This document shows, in pieces, positions 27,251 through 34,782 of a DNA stretch of 64,000 nt. The stretch lies in NCBI GenBank assembly GCA_963750075.1, contig CAVVPG010000005.1:124001-188000 (forward strand). Reading direction: 5' to 3'. Below the pieces are notes generated by a model. The model did no database searches. It was not told the DNA's origin and saw only the letters and a list, made by a program, of their open reading frames with translations. Source of the stretch: Bog-473 sp963750075. Its GTDB lineage: Bacteria > Actinomycetota > Acidimicrobiia > Acidimicrobiales > RAAP-2. Each line of letters starts with the position of its first letter. The stretch's first letter is position 1. Position numbers and translations under genes: made by a program.

Positions 27251-27961
27251 GTGTCCGACGCCACAGTCGCACGCGTCCTGACCGACGGTGAGATGGAGGT
27301 GCACGGCCGCATCGCCGGAAGCTCGAACGCGACGCTGCTCGTCACCTGCCGGCTCGGGGAGGAGGAGCTCCTCGCCGTCTACAAGCCTTCGAAGGGCGAG
27401 CGGCCCCTGTGGGACTTCCCAGGTGGTCTGTTCCGCCGCGAGGTCGCCGCGTACGTGCTGTCCGAGCACCTCGGCTGGGGGCTGGTCCCCGAGACCGTGC
27501 TCCGTCACGAGGGGCCGTTCGGCCCGGGCTCCGTACAGCGCTTCGTCCACGAGGACGGCACCTCGCACTACTTCACACTGCGTGACGACCCCAAGTGGCA
27601 CACCCCGCTCATGCGCCTGTGCGCATTCGACGTCGTCGCCAACAACGCCGATCGCAAGAGCGGCCATGTCCTGCTGGCCGAGGCGCGGCTGTGGGCCATC
27701 GACAACGGGCTCTGCTTCAACCGCCACGACAAGCTGCGCACCGTCATCTGGGACTTCGGCGGGACGCCGCTCGAGGCCGCGGTGCAGGAGGGCCTGGCCC
27801 GGCTGGCCCACGACGGCCCGCCGGCGGCGCTGTGCGAGCTGCTCGAGCCCGACGAGATGGCGGCCACCCTCGACCGGGTCGCCTGGCTCCTCAGCCTGCG
27901 GGCCCTGCCCGAGCTGGTCGACGACGGCGACTGGCCGCCGTATCCCTGGCCGCTCGTCTGA
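27251..27961 (+). CDS. SCO1664-family protein (phosphatidylinositol kinase-like fold)
   Basis: 236 residues from GTG 27251, 5 bases after the DUF3090 stop. An A-V-Y-K-P-S-K-G-E-R-P-L-W-D-F-P segment provides the ATP-side Lys. F-D-V-V-A-N-N-A-D-R-K-S-G-H supplies the catalytic Asp/Asn/Asp set, and A-I-D-N-G-L-C-F the metal Asp. This is the TIGR03843 group, related to PI3/4-kinase-like or HipA-like folds. In Streptomyces the cluster continues into mycothiol ligase, which is absent here. Substrate unknown. Confidence 0.85.
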   Translation: MSDATVARVLTDGEMEVHGRIAGSSNATLLVTCRLGEEELLAVYKPSKGERPLWDFPGGLFRREVAAYVLSEHLGWGLVPETVLRHEGPFGPGSVQRFVHEDGTSHYFTLRDDPKWHTPLMRLCAFDVVANNADRKSGHVLLAEARLWAIDNGLCFNRHDKLRTVIWDFGGTPLEAAVQEGLARLAHDGPPAALCELLEPDEMAATLDRVAWLLSLRALPELVDDGDWPPYPWPLV

Positions 27962-28017
27962 CGGCCCCGGCACCCCGGTGGATCCGACCTCCCGCCGTGG
28001 CCCGGGGAGCTGGGCGG

Positions 28018-28047
28018 TTGATTCACCACTAAATCCATAGGTAATAT
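28018..28047 (+). promoter_or_regulatory. Promoter of the TauE/SafE gene
   Basis: TTGATT (28018-28023) and TAATAT (28042-28047) are spaced by 18 bases within the most AT-rich stretch of the neighbourhood. The start codon is about 60 bases further on, so the transcript has a leader. An inverted repeat overlaps the -10 (see the separate entry), which suggests repression. Confidence 0.5.
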
Positions 28048-28059
28048 TAAACCCCTATG
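28036..28059. promoter_or_regulatory. CATAGG-N12-CCTATG inverted repeat (possible operator)
   Basis: Perfect 6-base arms at 28036-28041 and 28054-28059 flank a 12-base AT-rich centre that contains the TAATAT -10. The spacing between arm centres is close to two helical turns, as expected for a dimeric repressor. The regulator is unknown. Rrf2 or other sulfur-responsive regulators are candidates only because the target is a TauE/SafE exporter. Confidence 0.4.
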
Positions 28060-28109
28060 ATCTCTCGAACTCCAGCCAGAGGCCGCCGCAGCCGGCAAGG
28101 GGGACGTCC

Positions 28110-29045
28110 GTGACGCTTGATCCCTACATCGTGATCGGGAGCGCCATCGTGGGCTTCCTCGTCGGCATGACCGGGGCAGGCGGCGGCGCGCTGATGACCC
28201 CGATGCTCATCCTCCTCTTCGGCGTCAAGCCTTCCACGGCGATCTCGAGCGACCTGGTGGCCGCGGTGCTGATGCGGCCGGTGGGTGCCGCCGTCCACAT
28301 GGCCAAGAAGACGGTCAATTACTCGCTGGTCGGCTGGATGGTCCTGGGCTCGGTCCCGGCCGCCCTCTTCGGCGCCTACGCCCTCCACCTCATGGGCAAC
28401 TCGAAGGGAGCCGAGGACAACGTGCAGATCATCCTCGGCGCTGCCCTGCTGATCGGCGCAGGCGCCATGATCCTGCGCTACGGGCTCGACCGGCGCTCGG
28501 GCCACCGCCGCCAGGGGCTGATCAGCGAGCTGGTCGTCCGCCCGCTGCCGACCGTGGCCATCGGGGTGGTCGGTGGCTTCGTCGTCGGGATGACCTCGGT
28601 CGGGTCGGGCTCCCTCATGATCGTGCTCCTGCTCTTCCTCTACCCGGTCCTCGGCGCCAACCAGCTCGTCGGCACGGACCTGACCCAGGCCGTGCCGCTC
28701 ACGCTGGCCGCCGCGCTCGGCGCGCTCGCCTTCGGGCACGTCTCCTTCGCCGTGACCACCTCCATCGTCGTCGGCAGCGTGCCCGCCGTGCTGGTCGGCT
28801 CGCTCATCTCCTCCCGTGCGCCCGACCGTCTCCTGCGGCCGGTCATCACCTTCGTGATCTTCGCCTCCGGCCTCAAGTACGTCGGCGTCGGCACGACCGC
28901 GCTGGCCTGGACGCTCGGCGTCGTGGTGCTGGCGGCCGGCGTCGTCTGGCTCGCCTACGTCCGGCCGGGTCGGGTCGGGACCGGGGCGCTCGCGTCGCCT
29001 GCCCGGTCCAATGACGTTCAACTGGAGGGCGCGCCACCCACGTAG
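28110..29045 (+). CDS. TauE/SafE-family (TSUP) sulfite/organosulfonate exporter
   Basis: 311 residues with about eight membrane segments. The first G-M-T-G-A-G-G-G-A-L-M-T-P block and its second-half counterpart G-M-T-S-V-G-S-G-S-L-M are the duplicated signature of the TSUP family. Members export sulfite, sulfoacetate or related anions. The GTG at 28110 follows AAGGGGG. No sulfur-assimilation gene is adjacent. A promoter with an overlapping palindrome lies 60-90 bases upstream. The gene converges on the SGNH gene. Confidence 0.85.
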   Translation: MTLDPYIVIGSAIVGFLVGMTGAGGGALMTPMLILLFGVKPSTAISSDLVAAVLMRPVGAAVHMAKKTVNYSLVGWMVLGSVPAALFGAYALHLMGNSKGAEDNVQIILGAALLIGAGAMILRYGLDRRSGHRRQGLISELVVRPLPTVAIGVVGGFVVGMTSVGSGSLMIVLLLFLYPVLGANQLVGTDLTQAVPLTLAAALGALAFGHVSFAVTTSIVVGSVPAVLVGSLISSRAPDRLLRPVITFVIFASGLKYVGVGTTALAWTLGVVVLAAGVVWLAYVRPGRVGTGALASPARSNDVQLEGAPPT

Positions 29046-29074
29046 CGACGGGCGGCCACCGGAGCCCACCCGTT

Positions 29075-30169
29075 CTAGATGTGGTAGCCCAGCGTCTGCA
29101 GCTCGTTGATCACCTGCTGGGCGGCGACCTGTCCCCCGCCCGTCGTGAGGTGGGTGCCGTCGGGCGCCCGGACGTTGACGATCTGCCCGGCGGCGTTGGT
29201 CACGAACGCGGTGTACCCACCCTGGGCCGTCCCGAGCGACTTGTCCGTCCCGACGTAGGTCACGGGCGGGTGCGCCCGCACCGCCTGCTGCTGCACGACG
29301 GCGTTGACGTCGGACATCTGGGCGCTGAGGCCCGGGTTCTGCATGGGCGGCATGCCCACCCACACCACGAGCGCGCCCCCGCTCTCGGCGATCTGCATGA
29401 ACTGCGCCACCCGCTGGGCGTAGAGCGTGTTCCACTGGGACGAGGTGTAGGGCACGTCGGGCGGCCCGAGGAAATCCTGGGCGTCGTTGGCGCCGATCAT
29501 CACGACGACGACCTGGGGCTGGGTCGACTTGAGGTCCGCCGTCAGCTCCGCCGGCCAGTTGAAGTAGTCGGGCCTGGTCAGCCCCGTGCTCTCCCGGGCG
29601 TCGAGCGCGGCGTTGACGATGCCGGTGCCCGCCAGGTCCGACTGCAGCGGCCCACCCATGTCGAGCCCGATGGAGTCGCCCACGATCAGCACCCGCAGCG
29701 GGTTGGCCGCGGTGGGGAGCTTCGGGTTCGGCGGCACCGTCGTCGGCGGCGGGGGGCCCCCGCCGTGCCCCGGTTTGGCACCGGCCCCCGCACCGCGCCG
29801 CGGCACCACCGGCCGCGGCCCCGACGATGTGAGACCCACCGATCCGGTGGAGAGGCCGTTGCCCCGGCCCGTCACCGACACGATGTGCGAGAGGCCTAGC
29901 GCCCGGCTGAGCGCCGCCACCGGGCCCACCACGTCGAGGCTCACGGTGCGGCGGGTGCCGACCGGCGACACCTGGGCGTTGTGCTGCAGCGTCGGAGCGA
30001 ACAGGAGGAACCACACGGCGAAGGCACCGAGCGCGAGGGCGAGGGCGCGGGTCCACGGGACCCGTACCCGGCCGTCTTCAGGTGGCGCCAGCTCGGCGTG
30101 CTGGTGCGACTGCCACTCCAACGTCGACTCCCACTGCACGTGGTGGGGCGGTGTGCGGGCGTCCGTCAT
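29075..30169 (-). CDS. Membrane-anchored SGNH/GDSL-family hydrolase (DUF459-like)
   Basis: 364 residues with a single transmembrane anchor (about 43-60). A Pro/Gly-rich linker (about 125-150) leads to an extracytoplasmic SGNH domain: block I V-G-D-S-I-G-L-D, block III I-G-A-N-D-A-Q-D and the terminal D-G-T-H-L-T with catalytic Asp and His. Start ATG 30167-30169, overlapping the MBOAT stop as ATGA. With the upstream MBOAT acyltransferase it forms the typical two-part surface polysaccharide O-acylation unit. This pairing is inferred from known AlgI/AlgJ-like systems. Confidence 0.85.
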   Translation of the reverse strand: MTDARTPPHHVQWESTLEWQSHQHAELAPPEDGRVRVPWTRALALALGAFAVWFLLFAPTLQHNAQVSPVGTRRTVSLDVVGPVAALSRALGLSHIVSVTGRGNGLSTGSVGLTSSGPRPVVPRRGAGAGAKPGHGGGPPPPTTVPPNPKLPTAANPLRVLIVGDSIGLDMGGPLQSDLAGTGIVNAALDARESTGLTRPDYFNWPAELTADLKSTQPQVVVVMIGANDAQDFLGPPDVPYTSSQWNTLYAQRVAQFMQIAESGGALVVWVGMPPMQNPGLSAQMSDVNAVVQQQAVRAHPPVTYVGTDKSLGTAQGGYTAFVTNAAGQIVNVRAPDGTHLTTGGGQVAAQQVINELQTLGYHI

Positions 30170-31596
30170 CAGAAGCGGTAGTAGATGAAGGGCGCGACGC
30201 CGACGGGACCGAAGGTGGTGACGCCGAGCAGGGCGAAGCCGAGCAAGCCGACCTGCACGGCGGTCCGCTGCCGGGAGAAGGCCGCCTGCAGGCGGCCCAC
30301 GCTCAGCGGCGGCACGAACTGGGAGGCGATGGTGCCCAGGACCGTGACGACCAGCAAGGGTGTGACGAGCGGGGACGCCAGGCCCCACCCGCTCATCACC
30401 CTGCCGAGCACGGCGAAGGCCTGCGAGGTGCCCGAGGCGTTGAAGAACACCCAGCCCAGGCAGACGAACTGGAAGGTCAGGAATCGCTGCACCCAGATGC
30501 GCACCGGGCCCTCGGCCACCGCCGGCAGACCCCGGTGCACGCGGCTGGTGCGGCGCAGGTGCCCGAAGCTCTGACCGAGCCCCATGAGCGCGCCCCAGAT
30601 CACGAACGTCCAGGCTGCGCCGTGCCAGAGGCCGCCGAGCACCATGGTGATCATGATGTTGCGCACGGTCTGGCCTTGGGTGCCCGCGCTGCCACCCAGC
30701 GGGATGTAGAGGTAGTCCCGCAGCCAGCGCGAGAGCGTCATGTGCCAACGCCGCCAGAAGTCCTGCAGGTTGCGCGCGGTGTACGGGGCGTCGAAGTTCT
30801 GAGGGAAGCGGATGCCGAGCAGAAGCGCGAGGCCGATAGCGATGTCGGTGTACCCGCTGAAGTCGCAATAGATCTGCACGGCGTACCCCCATGCAGCGAA
30901 GATGGCCTCGGGTGCGGAGTGCTGGCTGGGGGACGTGAAAACGGGTGTCACGATCGCGCTCGAGACATAGGAGGAGATCACGACCTTCTTGAAGAGTCCG
31001 GCCAGGATCAGCCAGAAGGCACGCGAGTAGTCGACCGCGTTCGGATCGCGGCGCCGGCGGATCTGGGGCAGCAGCTCGCTCCCCCGCACGATCGGTCCGG
31101 CCAGGAGGTGAGGGAAGAACGAGAGATAGAGCGCGAAGTCGAGCGGCTTGGCCGTCTCGAGCTCGCGGCGGTAGACGTCGACGACGTAGCTGATGGCCAT
31201 GAAGGTGAAGAACGAGATCGCGATGGGCAGCGCCACCTGCAGCAGGGGGACCGCCCGGCCCAGCCCGACGGCATGGGAGACGTTGTCCACGTTGACCGAG
31301 ACGAAGCCGTAGTACTTGAACCAGCCGAGGATCCCGAGCAGCGCGGCGACCGAGACCGCCATGGCGACCCGCCGACCGCGGTCGTTGCGCGTGGCCGAGA
31401 CCCAGGCCCCGCCGCCGAACGACACCAGTGTCGTGGCGAGCAACAACAGGCAGTAGCTCCACCCGACCCAGCCGTAGAACACGTAGCTCAGCCCGATCAT
31501 GGAGAGCTTCCACCAACGCGCGTAGGGGTTGAGCAGCCAGTTCACCGTGTACGCGACGGCGAAGAAGAGAGCGAAGTCGATCGTGGGAAAGAGCAT
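30169..31596 (-). CDS. MBOAT-family O-acyltransferase (AlgI-like)
   Basis: 475 residues with ten or more hydrophobic segments. F-W-R-R-W-H-M-T-L-S-R-W-L-R-D-Y with Y-I-P-L-G-G-S and the later G-L-W-H-G-A-A-W bear the two conserved MBOAT histidines. Family members pass acyl groups across the membrane to exported polysaccharide or peptidoglycan, working with an SGNH partner. That partner follows immediately with an ATGA overlap. The polymer modified is unknown, and no alginate genes are present. The N-terminal MLFPTIDFALFF is typical of the family. Confidence 0.93.
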   Translation of the reverse strand: MLFPTIDFALFFAVAYTVNWLLNPYARWWKLSMIGLSYVFYGWVGWSYCLLLLATTLVSFGGGAWVSATRNDRGRRVAMAVSVAALLGILGWFKYYGFVSVNVDNVSHAVGLGRAVPLLQVALPIAISFFTFMAISYVVDVYRRELETAKPLDFALYLSFFPHLLAGPIVRGSELLPQIRRRRDPNAVDYSRAFWLILAGLFKKVVISSYVSSAIVTPVFTSPSQHSAPEAIFAAWGYAVQIYCDFSGYTDIAIGLALLLGIRFPQNFDAPYTARNLQDFWRRWHMTLSRWLRDYLYIPLGGSAGTQGQTVRNIMITMVLGGLWHGAAWTFVIWGALMGLGQSFGHLRRTSRVHRGLPAVAEGPVRIWVQRFLTFQFVCLGWVFFNASGTSQAFAVLGRVMSGWGLASPLVTPLLVVTVLGTIASQFVPPLSVGRLQAAFSRQRTAVQVGLLGFALLGVTTFGPVGVAPFIYYRF

Positions 31597-31737
31597 CGGC
31601 GGCGTTCAGACGGGTGCGCCGAATGTACCGCCGGTCGCACGCTCCGCACGCGCACCAGGCGTGAGCACGGTGTGGCCCCGGCACAGCCGGCTCAACGTCT
31701 CACACTCTGTCAGCGCAGACGCCGGTTGCCCAATCGG

Positions 31738-31763
31738 GGTGGCCGGCGGAGGGGCCGGCCACC
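31738..31763 (-). terminator. Hairpin after etfA
   Basis: A perfect 9-base stem, GGTGGCCGG with CCGGCCACC, encloses an 8-base loop and begins 3 bases beyond the etfA stop codon. No T-tract follows, as is usual for high-GC actinobacterial terminators. The remaining 140 bases to the MBOAT start codon hold no assignable element. Confidence 0.55.
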
Positions 31764-31766
31764 GTG

Positions 31767-32738
31767 TCAGCCCTTGGCCTTGAGCGCCTCGATCAGGGCC
31801 GGGAGCACCTTGTGCACGTCGCCCACGATCCCGAGGTCGGCCACCGAGAAGATGGGGGCCTCGGCGTCCTTGTTGATGGCGATGATGTTCTTGGAGCCCT
31901 TCATCCCCACCAGGTGCTGGGTCGCCCCGGAGATCCCGCAGGCCATGTACACGGTCGGCTTCACGGTCTTGCCCGTCTGACCGACCTGGTGCGAGTAAGG
32001 CACCCAACCGGCGTCGACGATGGCGCGGCTGGCGCCGGCGGCGCCGTGGAGCAGCTTGGCCAGCTCCTCGATCAGCGCGTAGTTGGCCGCCTCGCCCAGG
32101 CCGCGGCCCCCCGAGACGACCACCGCCGCCTCGTCGAGCTTGGGCCCGGTGCGCTCCTCCACGTGGCGCTCCACGAGCTTGGCCGTGTTGGTGGCGGCCA
32201 CGTCGGGGACCGAGGCGGCCACGACCGAAGCGGCGGCGCCGCCGGACGGCTCGGCCGCGAACGACTTGGCCCGGATGACGAAGATGGCCGGCCCGGGCCC
32301 GGTGAAGCGGGCCGTCACGATGTGGCTGCCGCCGAAGACGGGATGCTGGCTAGACAGACCCCCGTCCGCCTCGACCAGGCCCGTCACGTTGGTCAACACC
32401 GGGCGGTCCAGCTTGGCCGAGAGCCGTCCGGCCACGTCGCGGCCCTCGTAGGTCGCGGGCATCAGGATCGCGTCGGGTGCGTGTCCGCCCGTTATCAGCG
32501 CGGCCATGGCGGCCGCCACCGGCACACCCGGCAGCGCTCCGCCCAGGTCCCCGATGTCATGGACCGTGGTGGCGCCGTACTCCCCGAGCGGCCCGGCCAG
32601 CGCGGCCACGTCGGGCCCCCACGCCACCGCCTCGACGGTCGAGGCGACCGAGCGGGCCTCGGTCAGCAGCTCGAGCGTGACCGGCGTCGGGCCACTGTCG
32701 CCCGTCTCGGCCAGCACCCACACCTTGTCGATCGCCAT
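31767..32738 (-). CDS. etfA: Electron transfer flavoprotein alpha subunit
   Basis: 323 residues. The C-terminal FAD domain carries V-S-G-G-R-G-L-G, S-H-Q-V-G-Q-T-G-K-T-V and G-I-S-G-A-T-Q-H-L-x-G-M, all ETF-alpha signatures. EtfAB accepts electrons from acyl-CoA and other flavin dehydrogenases and passes them to the quinone pool. The N-terminal half holds the adenine-nucleotide-binding-like domain. It starts 2 bases after the etfB stop and is followed by a terminator hairpin. No ETF-quinone oxidoreductase is in the window. Confidence 0.95.
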   Translation of the reverse strand: MAIDKVWVLAETGDSGPTPVTLELLTEARSVASTVEAVAWGPDVAALAGPLGEYGATTVHDIGDLGGALPGVPVAAAMAALITGGHAPDAILMPATYEGRDVAGRLSAKLDRPVLTNVTGLVEADGGLSSQHPVFGGSHIVTARFTGPGPAIFVIRAKSFAAEPSGGAAASVVAASVPDVAATNTAKLVERHVEERTGPKLDEAAVVVSGGRGLGEAANYALIEELAKLLHGAAGASRAIVDAGWVPYSHQVGQTGKTVKPTVYMACGISGATQHLVGMKGSKNIIAINKDAEAPIFSVADLGIVGDVHKVLPALIEALKAKG

Positions 32739-32740
32739 CT

Positions 32741-33517
32741 TCAGACCACCTTCAGCTGCTCGAGGAAGGTCACGACGCGCTGCGCTCCGTCACCCTCGTC
32801 CACCACGATCTCCCCGGACGACCGCGCCTCTGCCTCCGAGACGTCGGTGATCTCCTGGCCGGCACCCGCCGCGCCGACCTGCGACGCGTCGATACCGAGA
32901 TCGGCGACCGTCAGGTTGTCGACGGGCTTCGACTTGGCCGCCATGATCCCCTTGAAGGAGGGGTACCGGGGCTCCACCACGCCGGCCGTCACCGTGACCA
33001 CCGCCGGCATCGGGCACACCACCTCGTCGTAGCCCGCTTCGGTCTGGCGCTCCACCTTGACCGAGGCGCCGTCAACCGCGATCGCCTTAGCGAAGGTCAC
33101 CGACGGCAGACCCATGAGCTCGGCCACCTGCACGGGCAGGGTGCCGGTGTACCCGTCGGTCGACTCGGTCGCCATCACCACGAGGTCGGGGTTGGCCCGC
33201 GCGATGGCGGCGGCCAGCACCTTGGCCGTCCCGAGTGCGTCGCTGCCCGCCAGCGCGTCGTCACTGACCAGGATCGCCTTGGCCGCGCCCATGGCCAGCC
33301 CCGTGCGCAGGCCCGACGTCTCTCCGCCGGGCGCCATGGAGACCAGGGTGACCTCGTCGCCCTCGCCCGACGCGAGCTGGAGGGCCATCTCGACCCCGTA
33401 GTTGTCCGAGTCGTCCATGATGAGCTTGCCGGAGCGGTCCAGGGTCTTGGTGTCAGGATTCAGCTGTCCGGGGGCGGCCGGATCGGGGATCTGCTTGACG
33501 CATACGACGACGTTCAT
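32741..33517 (-). CDS. etfB: Electron transfer flavoprotein beta subunit
   Basis: 258 residues from the ATG at 33515-33517 (M-N-V-V-V-C-V-K-Q-I-P-D-P). D-S-D-N-Y-G-V-E-M-A-L-Q and A-T-E-S-T-D-G-Y-T-G correspond to the AMP-binding segments of ETF-beta. It is first in the two-gene etfBA operon. The ribosome site before the ATG is weak. Frame extension upstream by 13 codons is possible but unsupported. Confidence 0.95.
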   Translation of the reverse strand: MNVVVCVKQIPDPAAPGQLNPDTKTLDRSGKLIMDDSDNYGVEMALQLASGEGDEVTLVSMAPGGETSGLRTGLAMGAAKAILVSDDALAGSDALGTAKVLAAAIARANPDLVVMATESTDGYTGTLPVQVAELMGLPSVTFAKAIAVDGASVKVERQTEAGYDEVVCPMPAVVTVTAGVVEPRYPSFKGIMAAKSKPVDNLTVADLGIDASQVGAAGAGQEITDVSEAEARSSGEIVVDEGDGAQRVVTFLEQLKVV

Positions 33518-33586
33518 GGCCGACCATCTTTGTGGACCCGGGCCGTGGCACGCCATTCGGTCCGGTGACAGGCTTCTTGCCGCCCC

Positions 33587-34278
33587 TCAGACCGCCCGGC
33601 CGCCTGCGGCGGCGAGGGCGTCGACGACCCGGTCCGTGATCACCGCGTCGACCCCGAGCTCGACCATCGCCTGCAGGTCCCCCGGCGCGTTCACCGTCCA
33701 CACGTTGACGGCGAGGCCGGCCGAGTGCGCCCGCGCCACCAGCTCCGGGGTGACCGTGGTCACGAACGGGTGCACGGCGCGGAACCCGGTTCGGGCGGCC
33801 TCCTCGAGCGCGGGCCCGGGGTCGGTGGTGAAGCCCCAGAGCGCGCCGAGCGCGAGGCGGCCGTCCGCCGCCTGGACGGCGCGTAGCGTCGTGACCTGGA
33901 ACGACGACACGATCACCCGGTCGCCCCAGCCCGCCTCCTCAATCGCCGCCGCCGTCAGGTCGGCCACCGCCTCCCCGGGGTCGAACCCCGGGTCCTCGGG
34001 TGCGTTCTTGATCTCGACGTTGACCACCAGGCCGTCGCACACCGCCAGGACGTCGGCCAGGAGCGGCACGTGAGCGGGCAGGTCGGCCACGCCGAGGGTC
34101 GCGACGGCGCCGAGGCCCGGGATCTCGGCGTCATGGTGCACGGCGAGCGCGCCGTCGGCGGTGAGGCGGACGTCCAGCTCGACCCCGTCCCCCCCAGGCG
34201 CCGCGCCTCGGTGAACGCATCCAGGGTGTTCTCTGTGAAGCCCTCCGTGCAACCCCTATGTGCAAAGACGGCCGTCAC
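33587..34278 (-). pseudogene. Glycerophosphodiester phosphodiesterase with a -1 frameshift at a C7/G7 run
   Basis: Two frames together make one GDPD-family enzyme. The first, from GTG 34276-34278, encodes the H-R-G-C-T-E-G-F-T-E-N-T start with the catalytic His/Arg and Glu. The second encodes V-E-L-D-V, H-H-D-A-E and the rest through V-N-V-W-T-V-N and D-A-V-I-T-D-R. The break is at seven C (seven G on the coding strand), 34189-34195. Restoring one G gives L-G-G-D-G-V-E-L-D. So it is either a one-base deletion or a sequencing error. If intact it would hydrolyse deacylated phospholipids to glycerol-3-phosphate. Upstream of etfB, separate promoter likely. Confidence 0.8.
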
Positions 34279-34343
34279 CGGCGGCCTGCCACCGGTGTGT
34301 CACGAATACTGCGCGTGGGACACCGAAAATTCACCAAAACTCC

Positions 34344-34372
34344 TTGCCCGGCCCAGAGCGGGCCGTTACCCT
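34344..34372 (+). promoter_or_regulatory. Promoter of the whiB gene
   Basis: TTGCCC (34344-34349) and TACCCT (34367-34372) are separated by exactly 17 bases and lie about 90 bases before the whiB ATG. The predicted start near 34379 gives a leader of about 80 bases that contains the CRP-type site. Strength is uncertain because the -35 matches only TTG. Confidence 0.4.
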
Positions 34373-34422
34373 TCTCCTCGTAAACCCGCTTTTCACGGAC
34401 GGCCACCGCTTGGGTCCGATCA

Positions 34423-34438
34423 TGTGAAAAGGATCACA
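34423..34438. promoter_or_regulatory. Perfect TGTGA-N6-TCACA CRP-type site
   Basis: TGTGA (34423-34427), six bases, TCACA (34434-34438) match the cAMP receptor protein consensus without mismatch. It lies 23 bases before the whiB ATG and about 150 bases before the divergent gdpD. In Mycobacterium tuberculosis the orthologous whiB1 promoter is controlled by the CRP-family protein Rv3676, which supports the assignment. Its position downstream of the best-scoring promoter suggests repression, or use by a second promoter. Confidence 0.65.
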
Positions 34439-34460
34439 ATGCTGGTGGAGGCTCATCCCG

Positions 34461-34760
34461 ATGGCACTCATGTGGAACCGGACCGTCGATTGGGACGCGG
34501 ACGACTGGCGGCGCGCCGCTGCCTGCCGCAACACCGAACCCGACCTCTTCTTCCCGGTCGGCACGACCGGCCCGGCCGTCGACCAGATCGAGGCCGCCAA
34601 GCGTGTCTGCCGGAGCTGCGAGGCCCTCGAGCCCTGCCTCGACTTCGCGCTGGCGACCAACCAGGAGTCCGGCGTCTGGGGCGGCACCTCCGAGGAGGAG
34701 CGCCGCAAGCTGCGGAAGGCCTGGCTGGCGGCACGGCGCTCCCAACGCGCCACCTTCTGA
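34461..34760 (+). CDS. whiB: WhiB-family iron-sulfur regulator (WhiB1-like)
   Basis: 99 residues. Cluster ligands are Cys22, Cys50, Cys53 and Cys59 in the standard C-x27-C-x2-C-x5-C arrangement, followed by the G-V-W-G-G turn (71-75) and a basic C-terminus. L-F-F-P-V-G-T-T-G-P-A and T-N-Q-E-S-G-V-W-G-G point to the WhiB1 branch, whose cluster reacts with nitric oxide and binds the primary sigma factor. GGAGG stands 9 bases before the ATG. As in mycobacteria it neighbours pdtaS on the opposite strand. Confidence 0.93.
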   Translation: MALMWNRTVDWDADDWRRAAACRNTEPDLFFPVGTTGPAVDQIEAAKRVCRSCEALEPCLDFALATNQESGVWGGTSEEERRKLRKAWLAARRSQRATF

Positions 34761-34782
34761 GCGGATAGACGTCCCGCCCCGC

